64,000 nucleotides of DNA from Corella eumyota (lineage: Eukaryota; Chordata; Ascidiacea; Phlebobranchia; Corellidae): the NCBI GenBank assembly GCA_963082875.1, contig OY720098.1, positions 1,736,001 through 1,800,000 on the forward strand. The letters run 5' to 3'. Position numbers and translations under genes: made by a program. Positions within the stretch are counted from its first letter, which is position 1, and every line of letters starts with the position of its first letter. The notes beneath the pieces were generated by a model. It saw only the letters and a list, made by a program, of their open reading frames with translations. It had not been told where the DNA came from and did not search any database. Positions 1 through 11,773 of the stretch are shown one piece after another.

Positions 1-169
1 GAAAATGTCTTATATTATTAAAATAATTTATTTTTAATAAAATGTTTGTTTAATAATGTACGTAGTGTTACAATAACATAGAAGCATAGAAGTGCAATAA
101 ATAGCCAAGTATTAAGCATATAATCTCATTTTGTTAAGGTTAACTTGTGTTTATATTATTTAGTTTATA
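1..169. other. Upstream flank of CTL1
   Basis: AT-rich flank with no gene. It holds the stretch around positions 61-80 (GTAGTGTTACAATAACA) that recurs in similar form about 100 bases upstream of CTL6, and which resembles the GTGGGTGTTATAATAACAC stretch upstream of CTL2-4. The start codon of CTL1 follows at 170. Confidence 0.5.
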
Positions 170-1440
170 ATGAACAAATTAGTTTTAAGTTTAATGATTT
201 TAAGTTTAAATATTGTAAATGGGCAACCATGGTATACATATGAGGGTGTAGAATATCATTTTGGACCAAGTGGTAACAGTTACAACTCAGCAAAAATAAG
301 ATGTGCAGAATTAAATGCTATGTTGGCAACTCTTAAAACGTCTGAAATTCGTGATTTTATTGAAGATAAAATTACTTCAAGTGGAGGTAAACATGAATAT
401 AAAACATTTGTAATACCAAAACAGTTTTTTGTTTCATTGCCAGGTTATATAAGAATGTTGCTAGCTAAACATTTTGTTTGTTAAGGACTAGGAACAAGTT
501 ATTATATTGGTCTAACAAGAACAACTCCAGCTAATTTTACATTTCCCTTTGCTTGGTCTGATGGGACAACTTTAACTAGTGACCAATCTAACTGGGCTAC
601 CAATGAGCCCAGTCATGGTGGGAATGAAAATTGTGTGGTTCTTGGTGGTGTAACTTTTAAATGGCATGATGTTCAATGCCAACAGTCTGTAAAATTTATT
701 TGCCAGCGCCAGTTACCAAGTAAGTAAAATATTTTTAAATAGTACCAATCACCTTTTAAAAAAGTTTAAATATTTTATATATATTTCAGCTACAGCTACA
801 ACATCCATGATCCCGATAACAAGAGTAAATAAGGTTAAAACAGTAACAAAAACAAAAACAACAGCAAAAATAACTTTAGATACAACTACAAATACGGCAT
901 TTAGCCAGCACAACCTGACAACAACTAATTGTACAATTGAACAACAACAGCAGTTACAGGTTAACAATACTTATTTATAGCCAACTAGTTATAAACATTT
1001 AAATAAAACAAACTATCACATTAATAGGAGTTCTAATTTGAAAAATGTAAACATTTAAAAAATCATTAAAAAAATGTTATTAGTTAGTATGAATGACAAA
1101 GCTAAAATTTTTATATTTAGAGCTATCCATTTATGATTCCATTTGCAATTACTGGAGTTTTTCTTTTAATTTCTATTTTTGTCAATCTCTACTTACTTTA
1201 TACCAGGAAAACTGCTCAAAACACCATGGGTAAAAATATTATTTACTGGTTATTGGTTTTAATGATATTATATATTAGTCTTACGAAAATATTATTTAAA
1301 TTATTGTTACGACTTTACTTAATTTTATATTTTTAAAGTTTTAAAAACATTAACTTTCTTAAATTTTTACAGACAATGTCAAGAAAACACAAACTACTTC
1401 CCACAACCAAGAAAGTGTTTATGAAAATCATAAAATCTAA
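170..1440 (+). CDS. CTL1, single-pass C-type lectin receptor with short YENH tail
   Basis: Five exons with consistent phases: 170-386, 486-719, 790-959, 1121-1229, 1373-1440; 265 residues. Residues 1-18 are a signal peptide ending NIVNG. Residues 21-150 form a short C-type lectin domain with the four expected cysteines (RCAEL, ENCVV, VQC, FIC) and a YYIGL core. The usual sugar-site motifs EPN and WND read EPS and WHD. A Thr-rich stalk follows, then a membrane segment at about 211-233 and a tail ending SVYENHKI, where Y-E-N fits the Grb2-type pYxN pattern. The start was chosen because all seven paralogues share it. It is the first of seven tandem copies spaced about 1.9 kb apart for the first four. 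Ligand and role (probably recognition at the cell surface) are inferred. Confidence 0.85.
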
Positions 1441-2094
1441 AACTTTATTTATGTAATTGAATTACGTGAATTAATGTATATACTTGTTAAAATGTTAATA
1501 AATTAAAAAAATTTAAAAATAAATGATTAATTGTAAATGTGTAAAACACTTTTAAGGTAATTAACTTTAAAAAGTTAAAAATAATAACTCCTTAGTTTAA
1601 ATTCATATTAACCAAACTATGTATTTCTGTTACAGTTTTTTTGTTGTAATTAGTTAACGTCATTTCTGTTAACAAATTTTGTTGTAATATTTTTTTTTTA
1701 TTGAAAAAATAAACTAAACCTTTCAAAGCAAATAACATTGCCTAAGATATTTATAAAAATAAATCTCTAATTTAATTTTAATACCAGTGGACAAAAAATA
1801 TGTAATTTAAAAATAAAAAATATATTTTAAAATTGAATAAATCCACGATAAGGTAAGACTTAAATACTCATTATTTCAACAAATATTACTTACATCAACT
1901 CATTATATTATACTGTTATTGTCAAATATAAACTGATGATTAAAAAGCAAATTATATTTAACTCAAATTTTTTTTTTATTTAATAACATAAGTGGGTGTT
2001 ATAATAACACAACAGTTTAATACACAGCTAAAGTATAATGCATATAATCTGATTTAGATAACATCAAGTTGTGTTTATATCAATTTATAAAAAA
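1441..2094. other. Spacer CTL1-CTL2
   Basis: No gene seen. The spacer is nearly the same sequence as those between CTL2-CTL3 and CTL3-CTL4, so the whole 1.9-kb unit, not only the gene, was duplicated. Poly(A)-like AATAAA sequences lie shortly after the stop of CTL1. Confidence 0.7.
1992..2001 (+). promoter_or_regulatory. Shared upstream box GTGGGTGTTA of CTL2
   Basis: The box lies about 94 bases before the CTL2 start, followed by TAATAACAC. The same ten bases lie at the same distance upstream of CTL3 (3899-3908) and CTL4 (5813-5822). It may be a promoter element or simply be part of the duplicated unit. Confidence 0.35.
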
Positions 2095-3345
2095 ATGAAC
2101 AAGTTAGTTTTAAGTTTAATGATTTTAAGTTTAAATGTTGTAAATGGGCAACCATGGTTTACATATGAGGGTGTAGAATATCACTTTGGACCTACAGTTA
2201 ATAGTTATGACACAGCAAAAACAAAATGTACAGAATTAAATGCCATGTTAGCAACTCTTAAAACGTCTGAAATTCATAATTTTATTGAAGATAAAATTAC
2301 TTCAAGTGGAGGTAAACATGAATATAAAACATTTGTGATACCAACACAGTTTTTTGCATTTTTGCCAGGTTATACTAGAATGTTGTTAGCTAAACATTTT
2401 GTTTGTTAAAGGACTAGGAACAAGTTATTATATTGGCCTAACAAGATCAACTCCAGCTAATTTTAAATTTCCCTTTGTTTGGTCTGATGAGACAACTTTA
2501 ACTAGTGATCAATCTAACTGGGCTACCAATGAGCCCAGTCATGGTATAGATGAAAATTGTGTGGTTCTTAATGGTGTGACTTTTAAGTGGCATGATGTTC
2601 AATGCCAACAGTCTTTAGGATTTATTTGCCAGCGGCAGTTACCAAGTAAGTAAAAGTTTTTAAATAGTACCAATCACGTAATTTAATATTTTTTATATAT
2701 TCCAGCTACAGCTACAACATCCACGATCCCTACAACAAGAGTAACTACAGTTAAAAAAGTAACAAAAACAACAGCAAAAATAACTTTAGATACAACTATA
2801 AATACGACATTTAGCCAGCACGACCTGACAACAACTAATTGTACAATTAAACAACAACAGCAGTTACAGGTTAGTAATACTTATTTATAGCCAACTAGTT
2901 ATAAACATTTTAATAAAGTAAACTATCAAATTATTAGGAGTTCTAATTTGTATATGTAAATATTTAATAAATCATTTAAAAAATGTTATTAGTTAGTAAG
3001 AATGACATAGCTAAAATTTATATTTAGAGCTATCCACTTATGATACCATTTGCAATTACTGGAGTTTTTCTTCTAATTTCTATTTTTGTCAATCTCTATT
3101 TCCTTTATACCAGGAAAAACGCTCAAAACACCATGGGTAAAAATATTATTTACTGGGTATTGGTTTTAATGATATTATATAGTAGTCTTACAAAAATACT
3201 ATTTAAATTATTGTTACGACTTTACTTATTTTATATTTTTAAAGTTTTAACAACATTAACTTTCATATATTTTACAGACAAGGTGAAGAAAACACAAACT
3301 ACTTCCCACAACCAAGAAAGTGTTTATGAAAATCATAAAATCTAA
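2095..3345 (+). CDS. CTL2, single-pass C-type lectin receptor with short YENH tail
   Basis: Exons 2095-2311, 2412-2645, 2706-2869, 3028-3136, 3278-3345; 263 residues. Same plan as CTL1: signal peptide (1-18), four-cysteine C-type lectin domain in exons 1-2, Thr/Lys-rich stalk in exon 3, membrane segment in exon 4, tail ending SVYENHKI in exon 5. The sugar-site positions read EPS (EPSHGIDENC) and WHD. An upstream in-frame ATG at 2071 would add eight residues; the start at 2095 is preferred because it matches the other copies and leaves a normal signal peptide. The reading frame is intact. Very high similarity to CTL1 and CTL3, introns included, points to recent tandem duplication or gene conversion. 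Confidence 0.85.
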
Positions 3346-3999
3346 AACTTTATTTATGTAATCAAATTATGTGAATTAATGTATATACTTATTAAAATGT
3401 TAATAAATAAAAAAAAATTTAAAATAAAAGATTAATTGTAAATGTGTAAAACACTTTTAAGGTAATTGATTTCTAAAATTTTAAATATTACTTAGTTTAA
3501 AATCATATTAATCAAATTATTTATTGCACATACAGTATATATAGTTGCTTTTTGAGCTGATGTAATTTTTTTTAGAGATTTCATTTTGTAGTTATTTCTT
3601 TTTTTTATTAAAAATATAAACTAAACCTTTCAAAGCAAATAAGATTGCCTAAAATATTTATAAAAAATAAATCTCTGAGTCAATTTTAATACCAGTGGGA
3701 AAAGAATATATTATTTAACAACAAAGTATATATTTTAAAATTGAATAAACCCACGATAAGGTAAGACTTAAATACTTATTATTTTAACAAATATTACTAA
3801 CATCAACTCAATATATTATATTGTTATTTTCAGATATAAACTGATGATCTAAAAGCAAATTATATTTAACTCAAAAATGTTTTTATTTAATAACATCTGT
3901 GGGTGTTATAATAACACAACAGTTTAATACACAGCTTAAGTATAATGCATATAATCTGATTTAGATAATATCAAGTTGTGTTTATAATAACTTATAAAA
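3346..3999. other. Spacer CTL2-CTL3
   Basis: No gene seen. Near copy of the preceding spacer, with the GTGGGTGTTA box at 3899-3908. Confidence 0.7.
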
Positions 4000-5263
4000 A
4001 TGAACAAGTTAGTTTTAAGTTTGATGATTTTAAGTTTAAATGTTGTAAATGGGCAACAATGGTATATATATGAGGGTGTAGAATATTACTTTGGAACCAT
4101 GCTTAATAGTTATGACTCAGCAAAAAAAAGGGGGAAAAGAATTAAATGCTATGTTGGCAACTCTTAAAACTTCTGGAATTCATGATTTCATTGAAGATAA
4201 AATAACTTCAAGTGGAGGTAAACATGAAAATAAAACATTTGTAATAAAAACACAGTTTTTTTGCATCTTTGTCAGGTTATATAAGAATGTTGCTAGCTAA
4301 ACATTTTGTTTGTTAAGGACTAGGAACAAGTTATTATATTGGTCTAACAAGAACAACTCCAGCTAATTTTACATTTCCCTTTGCTTGGTCTGATGGGACA
4401 ACTTTAACTAGTGACCAATCTAACTGGGCTACCAATGAGCCCAGTTATAGTGGGAATGAAAACTGTGTGGTTCTTAATGGTGTAACTTTTAAATGGCATG
4501 ATGTTCAATGCCAACAGTCTTTAGGATTTTTTTGCCAGCGCCAGTTACCAAGTAAGTAAAATATTTTTAAATAGTACCAATCAACTAATTTAATATTTCA
4601 AATATTTTATATATATTCCAGCTACAGCTACAACATCCATGATCCCTATAACAAGAGTAACTACAGTTCAAAAAGTAACAAAAACAACAGCAAAAATAAC
4701 TTTAGATACAACTACAAATACGGCATCTACCCAGCACAACCTGACAACAACTAATTGTACAATTAAACAACAACAACAGTCACAGGTTAATATTACTTAT
4801 TTATAGCCAACTAGTTATAAACATTTTAATAAAATAAACCATCACATTAATAGGAGTTCTAATTTGAAGTATGTAAATATTTAATAAATCATTTAAAAAA
4901 TGTTATTAGTTAGTATGAATGACAAAGCTAAAATTTATATTTAGAGCTATCCACTTATGATACCATTTGCAATTACTGGAGTTTTTCTTCTAATTTCTAT
5001 TTTTGTCAATCTCTATTTCCTTTATACCAGGAAAAACGCTCAAAACACCATGGGTAAAAATATTATTTACTGGTTATTGGTTTTAATGATATTATATAGT
5101 AGTCTTACGAAAATACTATTTAAATTATTGTTACGACTTTACTTATTTTATTTTTTTAAAGTTTTAACAACATTAACTTTCTTAAATTTTTACAGACAAG
5201 GTGAAGAAAACAAAAACTTCTTCGTACAACCAAGAAAGTGTTTATGAAAATCATAAAATCTAA
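4000..5263 (+). pseudogene. CTL3, C-type lectin receptor copy with a frameshift in exon 1
   Basis: Exons correspond to 4000-4217, 4318-4551, 4622-4785, 4945-5053 and 5196-5263. Exon 1 is 218 bases against 217 in every other copy. The extra base lies in an A/G run at about 4121-4140, which also replaces the codon for the first lectin-domain cysteine. Read straight, the frame closes within exon 1. Splice sites and the frames of exons 2-5 (lectin half-domain, stalk, membrane segment, tail ending SVYENHKI) are kept, so the damage is either recent or an assembly or sequencing error in the homopolymer. Sugar-site motifs again read EPS and WHD. Confidence 0.7.
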
Positions 5264-5914
5264 AACTTTATTTATCTAATCTAGTTATGTAAATTAATGT
5301 ATATACTTATTAAAATGTTAATAAATTTGAAAATTTAAAAAATAAAGAATTAATTGTAAATATGTAAAACACTTTTAAGGTAATTAACTTTGAAAAATTA
5401 AAATAACAACTACTTCATTTAAATTCATATTAACCAAACTATGTATTTCCATTACAGTTTATTTTGTTGTTTTTTAGTTACCATAATTTTTATTTCATTT
5501 TGTTGTAATATTTTTTTTTTATTGAAAAAATAAACTAAACTTTTCAAAGCAAATAACATTGCCTAAGATGTTTATAGAAAATAAATCTTTGAGTCAATTA
5601 TAATACCAGTGAGCAAAGGCTATATAATTTAAAAACAAAGTATCTATTTTAAAATGTAATAAACCCACAGTAAGGTAAGACTTCTATACTCATTATTTTA
5701 ACAAATATTATTAACATAAAATTATCATATTATGCTGTTATTGTCGGGTATAAACTGATAATTAAAAAGCAATTTATATTTAACTCAATAAGATGTTTAT
5801 TTAATAACATTAGTGGGTGTTATAACAACACAATAATTTAATACACGACTAAAGTATAATGCATATAATCTTATTTAGATAATATCAAGTTGTGTTCATA
5901 TTAACTTATAAAAA
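5264..5914. other. Spacer CTL3-CTL4
   Basis: No gene seen. Third near copy of the array spacer, with the GTGGGTGTTA box at 5813-5822. Confidence 0.7.
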
Positions 5915-7394
5915 ATGAACAATTTAGTTTTAAGTTTGATGATTTTAAGTTTAAATGTTGTAAATGGACAACAATGGTATATATATGAGGGTGTAGAATA
6001 TTACATTGAACCAAGTGGTAACAGTTATGACTCAGCAAAAACAAGATGTACAGAATTAAACGCTACGTTGGCAACTCTAAAAACGTCTGGAATTCGTGAT
6101 TTTGTGAAAGATAAAATTACTTCAAGTGGAGGTAAACATGAATAAAAAGCATTTGTAATACCAACACAGTTTTTTGTATCTTTGCCAGGTTATACAAAAA
6201 TTTTGTTAGCTAAACATTTTGTTTGTTAAAGGACTAGGAACAAGTTATTATATTGGCCTAACAAGAACAACTCCAGCTAATTTTACATTTCCCTTTGTTT
6301 GGTCTGATGGAACAACTTTAACTGGTGACCAATCTAACTGGGCTTCCAATGAGCCCAGTCATGGTGAGAATAAAAATTGTGTGGTTCTTAATGGAGTAAC
6401 TTTTAAGTGGCATGCTGTTCAATGCAAACCAAATTTTAGATTTGTTTGCCAGCGCCAGTTATCAAGTAAGTAAAACTGAATTTTTAACAAAAGAAGACAA
6501 ACTTATTACACCAGTTTGTAACTTTTAACAAACTAAAAACAGGCTTAAAAAAAATAAGGTTAAGATGTGAATGCATTTCAAGAACCAAAAAACAATACTA
6601 TTATAGCTACAACCACAACTATAGCAACAACCAATACACAATTAAAAATAATCTCAACAACAGCAACAACTTCAACAACTGATGTTACAACACACCAAAC
6701 ATTAACACCAATTTCAGAAAAGCCATCAACCACAAAACCCAATTTCACCACCAATAAACCAGATAACCAGGTAAGACTTAAAAGATGTAGGAATTTTAAA
6801 CTTAGGTTTTATATTAATATCATTACATTTATTTTGTTACCCTAAATGTAAAAATGTTTTATTAGACCTATTATTCTTTCAGACCAGCCCTCTGACAATC
6901 CCCTTAATTGTTACTGGTTTGGTTTTATTGCTTTGCTTTATTGTGGTTGGGGCTGTTTTGTATTATAAGAAAACTTTAAATAAACCAGGTAAAAATAAAT
7001 TTGTAAAAAGCATAAAAATTTAGTTTTATTTTTTTAAACAAAACTGCTATCTTTAATTCATTTAAACTAAAATAGATTTTAACTGCATCACAATATTAAC
7101 TAGTTTTTAATGTTTTTTTAGTCATTTAATAACAATAAACTATATTTAATAATTTTTATTTTGTTTTAAGCAAATCGAGAAAACAACGATAATAGTTTTC
7201 CAATAAAAGATCAACAAAACTTTAACACCACACCAGAAGCTCTATCTTTAGACGACTATTACACCACAGCAGAACAAAGACCTGTTAACAGCTATTATAC
7301 AGCTGAAGAACAAAGTCCTCCTAACAACTTTAACACCACAGCAGAAGATGATCCAGAAGTTTACACCGATGTTATTCCAAAACATTTACGATAA
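5915..7394 (+). CDS. CTL4, chimeric C-type lectin receptor with tyrosine-motif tail
   Basis: Exons 5915-6131, 6232-6465, 6607-6770, 6883-6988, 7171-7394; 314 residues, frame intact. Exons 1-2 (signal peptide and lectin domain, with EPS and WHA at the sugar-site positions) are of the CTL1-3 type. Exons 3-5 are of the CTL5/6 type: a longer Thr/Ser-rich stalk, a membrane segment at about 210-231 starting SPLTIPLIVTG, and a 74-residue tail with YYTTAE, YYTAEE and the terminal VYTDVIPKHLR. Intron 2 resembles neither parent clearly and should hold the junction. The tail tyrosines could be phosphorylated and bind SH2 proteins (inference). This copy suggests that ectodomain and signalling half have been exchanged as modules within the array. 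Confidence 0.85.
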
Positions 7395-8174
7395 AATTAT
7401 TCAAAAATTTATTTAATTTTAACTAGCAAAACATACTAACAATAACATTGTTATTGTTTTATAATTAAAAAGAAAACATTTTATTAAACATTTTAAGAAA
7501 ATAATTAATCTATATAAAAATATTTGTATTTTTTTATATATGATTTTAATATTGCAATATTAACTCAAGCCATTTATTTAAAAAAATCGGTTTTATGTAG
7601 TATAGCTTATCTAAATTGTAAATTATATTTTAAAATCTTTATCATTTTTTTCCAATCTAAACTAGTTTTTTTTTAAATTATAATTTTTCTTTGTTTTATT
7701 TTACTTGTAACTTTGTGTTAAGGCGAATAAGCAATATAAGTTTTTAGTTAACGTAATTTGTATTCATAAGTTACATTATAATATTAAGTGTCATTAAATA
7801 ACTACATCACATCATTCCACAACTTATAAATAGCATAAAATAATATTTTAGTGACAAACAAACAAACTATCAGAAATGTTTTTAAGTATACACATTTAAA
7901 ACTTGAATTACATGAACCACTATTGCTTAACTATGACATCACAACAACATGCCTAAACCTAATTAACTTATAACATGCATTACACATGTTTATTTAATAT
8001 ATGTATATAATGCTATAATGATAAATCTTTCTTATTAATAACCTTGGGTAATATAATTTATTCATATAGTTAAAAAAATATCTCTAAAACACTTTGAAAC
8101 AAACAATAATTCATAATTTATTATACTACTGTTGAAATAGTTAATTTTAATTATGCAGTGTTAGAAAACATTAA

Positions 8175-8345
8175 AAATAATATTCGAGTTTAAAACTTTA
8201 ACACCACACCAAAACCAACATCCTTTGACAACTATCACACCACAGCAAAACCACGCCCAAGTAACAATTACACCACAGTAATAGATCAACCAAATGATCA
8301 AAAAGTTTATGCTGATGTTATTCCAAAAACATTTATGTTAAATTT
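8175..8345 (+). pseudogene. Orphan remnant of a CTL tyrosine-tail exon
   Basis: Still readable in one frame as a shortened CTL5/6-type tail: NTTPKPTSFDNYHTTAKP followed by KVYADVIPK. It has no lectin, stalk or membrane exon beside it. The normal end (KHLR stop) is altered to KTFMLN. Best read as the 3' scrap of a lost array member between CTL4 and CTL5. Confidence 0.7.
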
Positions 8346-8720
8346 AACCTAACTTTAATTTTATTTTTACTAAATAAATTTTTAACATAACTAGGTATTT
8401 TTGTTTATTAAAAATAATATAACAAAACAAATATTATGTTGGATACATACATATATATTATACCCAATAAAATAAGATTTATTATTTGAATATTAATTTT
8501 ATAATTTTTACTAGTTTTTTATTGCAGAACATATGTTTATTTATAAACAAATATTATTATAATTATTTTTTTAATAAATATTGAAGATAATTATTTAATA
8601 TTTAAGTTAGTTAGGGAAGAACTTTGTATACTGTTAGTGTTAGTTATTAAATTAATTAAAAAAACAAAGAGAGTAAAATAAAAGGAAAGTAATTCTAATA
8701 GACTTTACTTCCTTTTAATT

Positions 8721-8730
8721 TAACACCCAC
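8721..8730 (-). promoter_or_regulatory. Reverse-orientation GTGGGTGTTA box upstream of CTL5
   Basis: TAACACCCAC on +, about 85 bases before the CTL5 start, the same distance as the forward box in CTL2-4. A further reverse copy lies at 11218-11227, just before the CTL exon-1 remnant. Function not shown. Confidence 0.3.
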
Positions 8731-8812
8731 TAACAACAATAATATAACTACTTACTTAAGCTTTAATATAGATAACTGAATATATTGTACAATACAAAAT
8801 TTTGCTTTCAAA

Positions 8813-10685
8813 ATGAACAAGTTAGTTTTAAGTTTGATGATTTTAAGTTTAAATATTGTAAATGGGCAACAATGGTATACATATGAGGGTGTAGAATATC
8901 ACTTTGGATCAACTGTTACTAGTTATAACTCAGCAAATTCCAGATGTACAGAATTAAATGCTATGTTGGCAACTCCTAAAACTTCTGAAATACGTGATTT
9001 TATTAATCAAACAATATTTTTAACTAAAGGTAAAATAAAAACAAGCGTCACTTGCAAAAATGCCTTTTTTTAAATTTGTGTTTAAATAACAAAATTGTCA
9101 TAACAAATATTTTTTATCTAAGGACAAAGTTCAAGATATTATATTGGCCTAACTCGGCAAATTCCAAACCAAGATAATTCTCTTTTTATTTGGTCTGATG
9201 GGACAACTTTAACTAGTGATCAATCTAACTGGGACAAATATACTGCTGATGAACCTAATAATGGGGGTGCTGGGAATGAAAATTGTGTTTTTCTAAAAAG
9301 TTGGACATCTAAGTGGGCTGATAATCAATGCAACCAGCAAGCAAAATTTATTTGCCAACGAAATGTACCAAGTAAGTACAAAGCATACCTAGTTTTAGAT
9401 GAAAGAAACTTTAACAATAATATAATATTTTGTTAAAAGAAAGGTGCACAATGTTACATTTTTACTAATACAGCTACAACACCAGCAACAACAACATCAA
9501 CAACTGCTACAACAACTACAGAAACAACTACACCAACAACCTCAACTACAACATCAAAAACAACAACATCAGAGCAAATACTTCCAAAAAACTCAGAAAG
9601 TCTTTTAACAACAAAAATAGAACCTATAAATTATTCTACCCAACACAGTGACAAGGTAAAATAATCAGGACAATACACAAAATAAAATATTTGTTACATT
9701 TCATGACAAGGTTGCAAAAATGTCGATAAAATATTTTTTATATAAGATACTATTCACTACTGTTTTAAAAAAAGGCTTATAGACAAAAAATATATTTCAA
9801 ATTTATCCTTTTTTAAATTTAAACATCTTATTTTAACAGGCATCTCCTGTGACAATTCCACTAATTATAACTGGGTTAGTTTTATTGCTTTGCATTATTG
9901 GGGTTGGGGCTGTTCTGTATTACAAGAAAATACATAATAAGCCAGGTAATCTGCTCAATTAATCAACTAATACCAAAATAAAAAAAACTCTATAGAAAAC
10001 ATTACTAAAACAATTAGGTTTTATGTTCAAGTAATAACAATTAGTTGGTAATGTACAGGAACAATTTCAAATTTTTAGATATTTTAAAATATTTAGTTTT
10101 TATTTATTCTAAAGAAATAAAATATTATTAAAATAAAAAAGTAAAACATAAAAGATTAGCTAAAACAATATATATTTCTAAACTTAAAATTTAAATCCCT
10201 ATTTTTATCAAAATGTAGATCCAGTTGAAAACTTATACACCACAGCAGAAGATCAACCAAACTTAAACACCACACTGGAACCTATACCCTTTGACAACTA
10301 TTACACCACAGCAGAACCAGCTTCAAGTGGTAACTTATACAGCATGGCAGAACCAGGCCCAAACGAAAATGTCTACCAAATGGCAAAACCGACTTCGACT
10401 GAAAACTTTTACAACACAGCAGAATATCCACAAAACTTTAACACCACAACACAGCCACAGGAAAACAACTACACCACGCCAGAACCAGATCCTCAAGAAA
10501 ACAACTACACAATGGCAGAACCAGATCCTCCAGAAAATGTTTACAGCACAGCAAAACCCAGTCCCAAAGCAAACTTATACACCACAGCAGAACCACGCCC
10601 AACTAACAACAATAACACCACAGCAGAAGCTCTACCAGAAGATCAAGAAGTCTATTCTGCTGTTATTCCAAAACATTTACGATGA
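8813..10685 (+). CDS. CTL5, C-type lectin receptor with long tyrosine-repeat tail
   Basis: Exons 8813-9029, 9123-9371, 9474-9655, 9840-9945, 10219-10685; 406 residues. Signal peptide 1-18, C-type lectin domain about 21-155 with EPN (EPNNGGAGNENC), the motif tied to mannose-type sugar binding, but WAD in place of WND. A Thr-rich stalk of about 60 residues, membrane segment at about 219-242 (ITGLVLLLCIIGVGAVLYY), then a 155-residue tail. The tail carries ten Y-x-x-[A/P/V] motifs of the type LYTTAEP at a spacing of roughly 11-18 residues, ending VYSAVIPKHLR. It is rich in Pro, Asn, Thr and Glu. Tyrosine phosphorylation is inferred; the motifs are not classical ITIM or ITAM. Confidence 0.85.
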
Positions 10686-11773
10686 ATTTTAAAAATAAAA
10701 ACATAAAACCAAAAAATTATTTCCGTTTTTATATTTAAAAAATGTAAAGATTTATAACTTTACAAATATGCGAGAATATTTTTAATAAACGAATTTTCAA
10801 TTTAATTTTTTTAAAGTTTTGTTATATAGATTAGTTTGTATTGTTGAAAATAACATAACTAACTATACATTACACAAGAAGTAATTACAAAATTAAATTT
10901 TATTTAGAAATCAAATAATGCAGTTTATTTTATAATAGAATTAAATATAACAAGTTAAATAGAATTTAAAAATTGTGTATAGTTAATCTTTTATTTTAAA
11001 TCTTAACTTTTAAATATTTATTGTTTTATGTTTTATTCTATTTTATTGTGACTTTTTGTATTTATTTTATGTACCATTTATAACTTATACCCAATATGCT
11101 ATATAGCTGTTTATATTTTCTTTCAAACAAAAGTATTAAAATGAATAACATAAAGAAAGGTAACTATATGTGGTTATGAGTTAGTCTTAATACCAACATG
11201 CATAACTTCCTTAATATTAACACCCACTTACAACAATGCTATATTAACTGACATATTCTAAGCTTGTTGTAGCCTAGGTTGCTAATTATATTGTACAATA
11301 GAAAACATTGCTTTGTAAATGAACAAGTTAGTTTTAAGGCTAAATGTTGCAAATTAGCAACAATGGTATGCATAAAAGGGTATAGATTATTAACTTAGTC
11401 CAGAAGTCAATAGTAAATACACAGCGAATGATAATAAAAACCTAGAGTCAATCTAATGACTAAAATATAAAGAAAACTACTAATGTGAATATAAAAAAAA
11501 TAAATCAAATATAGTAATACCAACTAAATTATCAGAAATATATACAGTAATAATATTAACTCATTGTACTTCACTGATTGGCAAAATAAAATTAATAACT
11601 TTTTTCTATTTTAAATTTCAATCTAAACACAACTAACCTAAATCATGCATTACACATGTTTATTTAATGTTACACGTAGTGTTATCATAATATAATGGTG
11701 CAATATTAAGGTTAGTACAATAATTATAATTTCATTTGGGTTAATAGGTATTGTGAAGCAACATAGTTTCAAA
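10686..11773. other. Spacer CTL5-CTL6 with an exon-1 remnant
   Basis: AT-rich, with the decayed first exon at 11318-11560, a reverse GTGGGTGTTA box at 11218-11227, and the ATGCATTACACATGT motif at about 11644-11660, 115-130 bases before CTL6. Confidence 0.6.
11318..11560 (+). pseudogene. Decayed first exon of a CTL gene
   Basis: Begins with the shared ATGAACAAGTTAGTTTTAAG start, then loses part of the signal-peptide sequence. It resumes with sequence matching CAACAATGGTATACATATGA of the intact copies and degrades further on. Several stops interrupt it and no exons 2-5 follow before CTL6, so this is the 5' scrap of a lost array member. Confidence 0.7.

Larger units (their letters stand above)
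7395..8812. other. Spacer CTL4-CTL5 with a tail-exon remnant
   Basis: AT-rich. It contains the decayed CTL tail exon described at 8175-8345, and at about 7973-7992 a short inverted repeat (ACATGCATTACACATGT) that also occurs upstream of CTL6 and CTL7. At 8721-8730 the GTGGGTGTTA box appears in reverse orientation. Confidence 0.6.

Noticed and set aside
10291-10692. Long Gln/Thr-rich ORF in another frame over the CTL5 tail
   Set aside because: The tail exon in its own frame continues the spliced receptor and ends VIPKHLR like CTL4; the Gln-rich frame is the repeat read out of phase.
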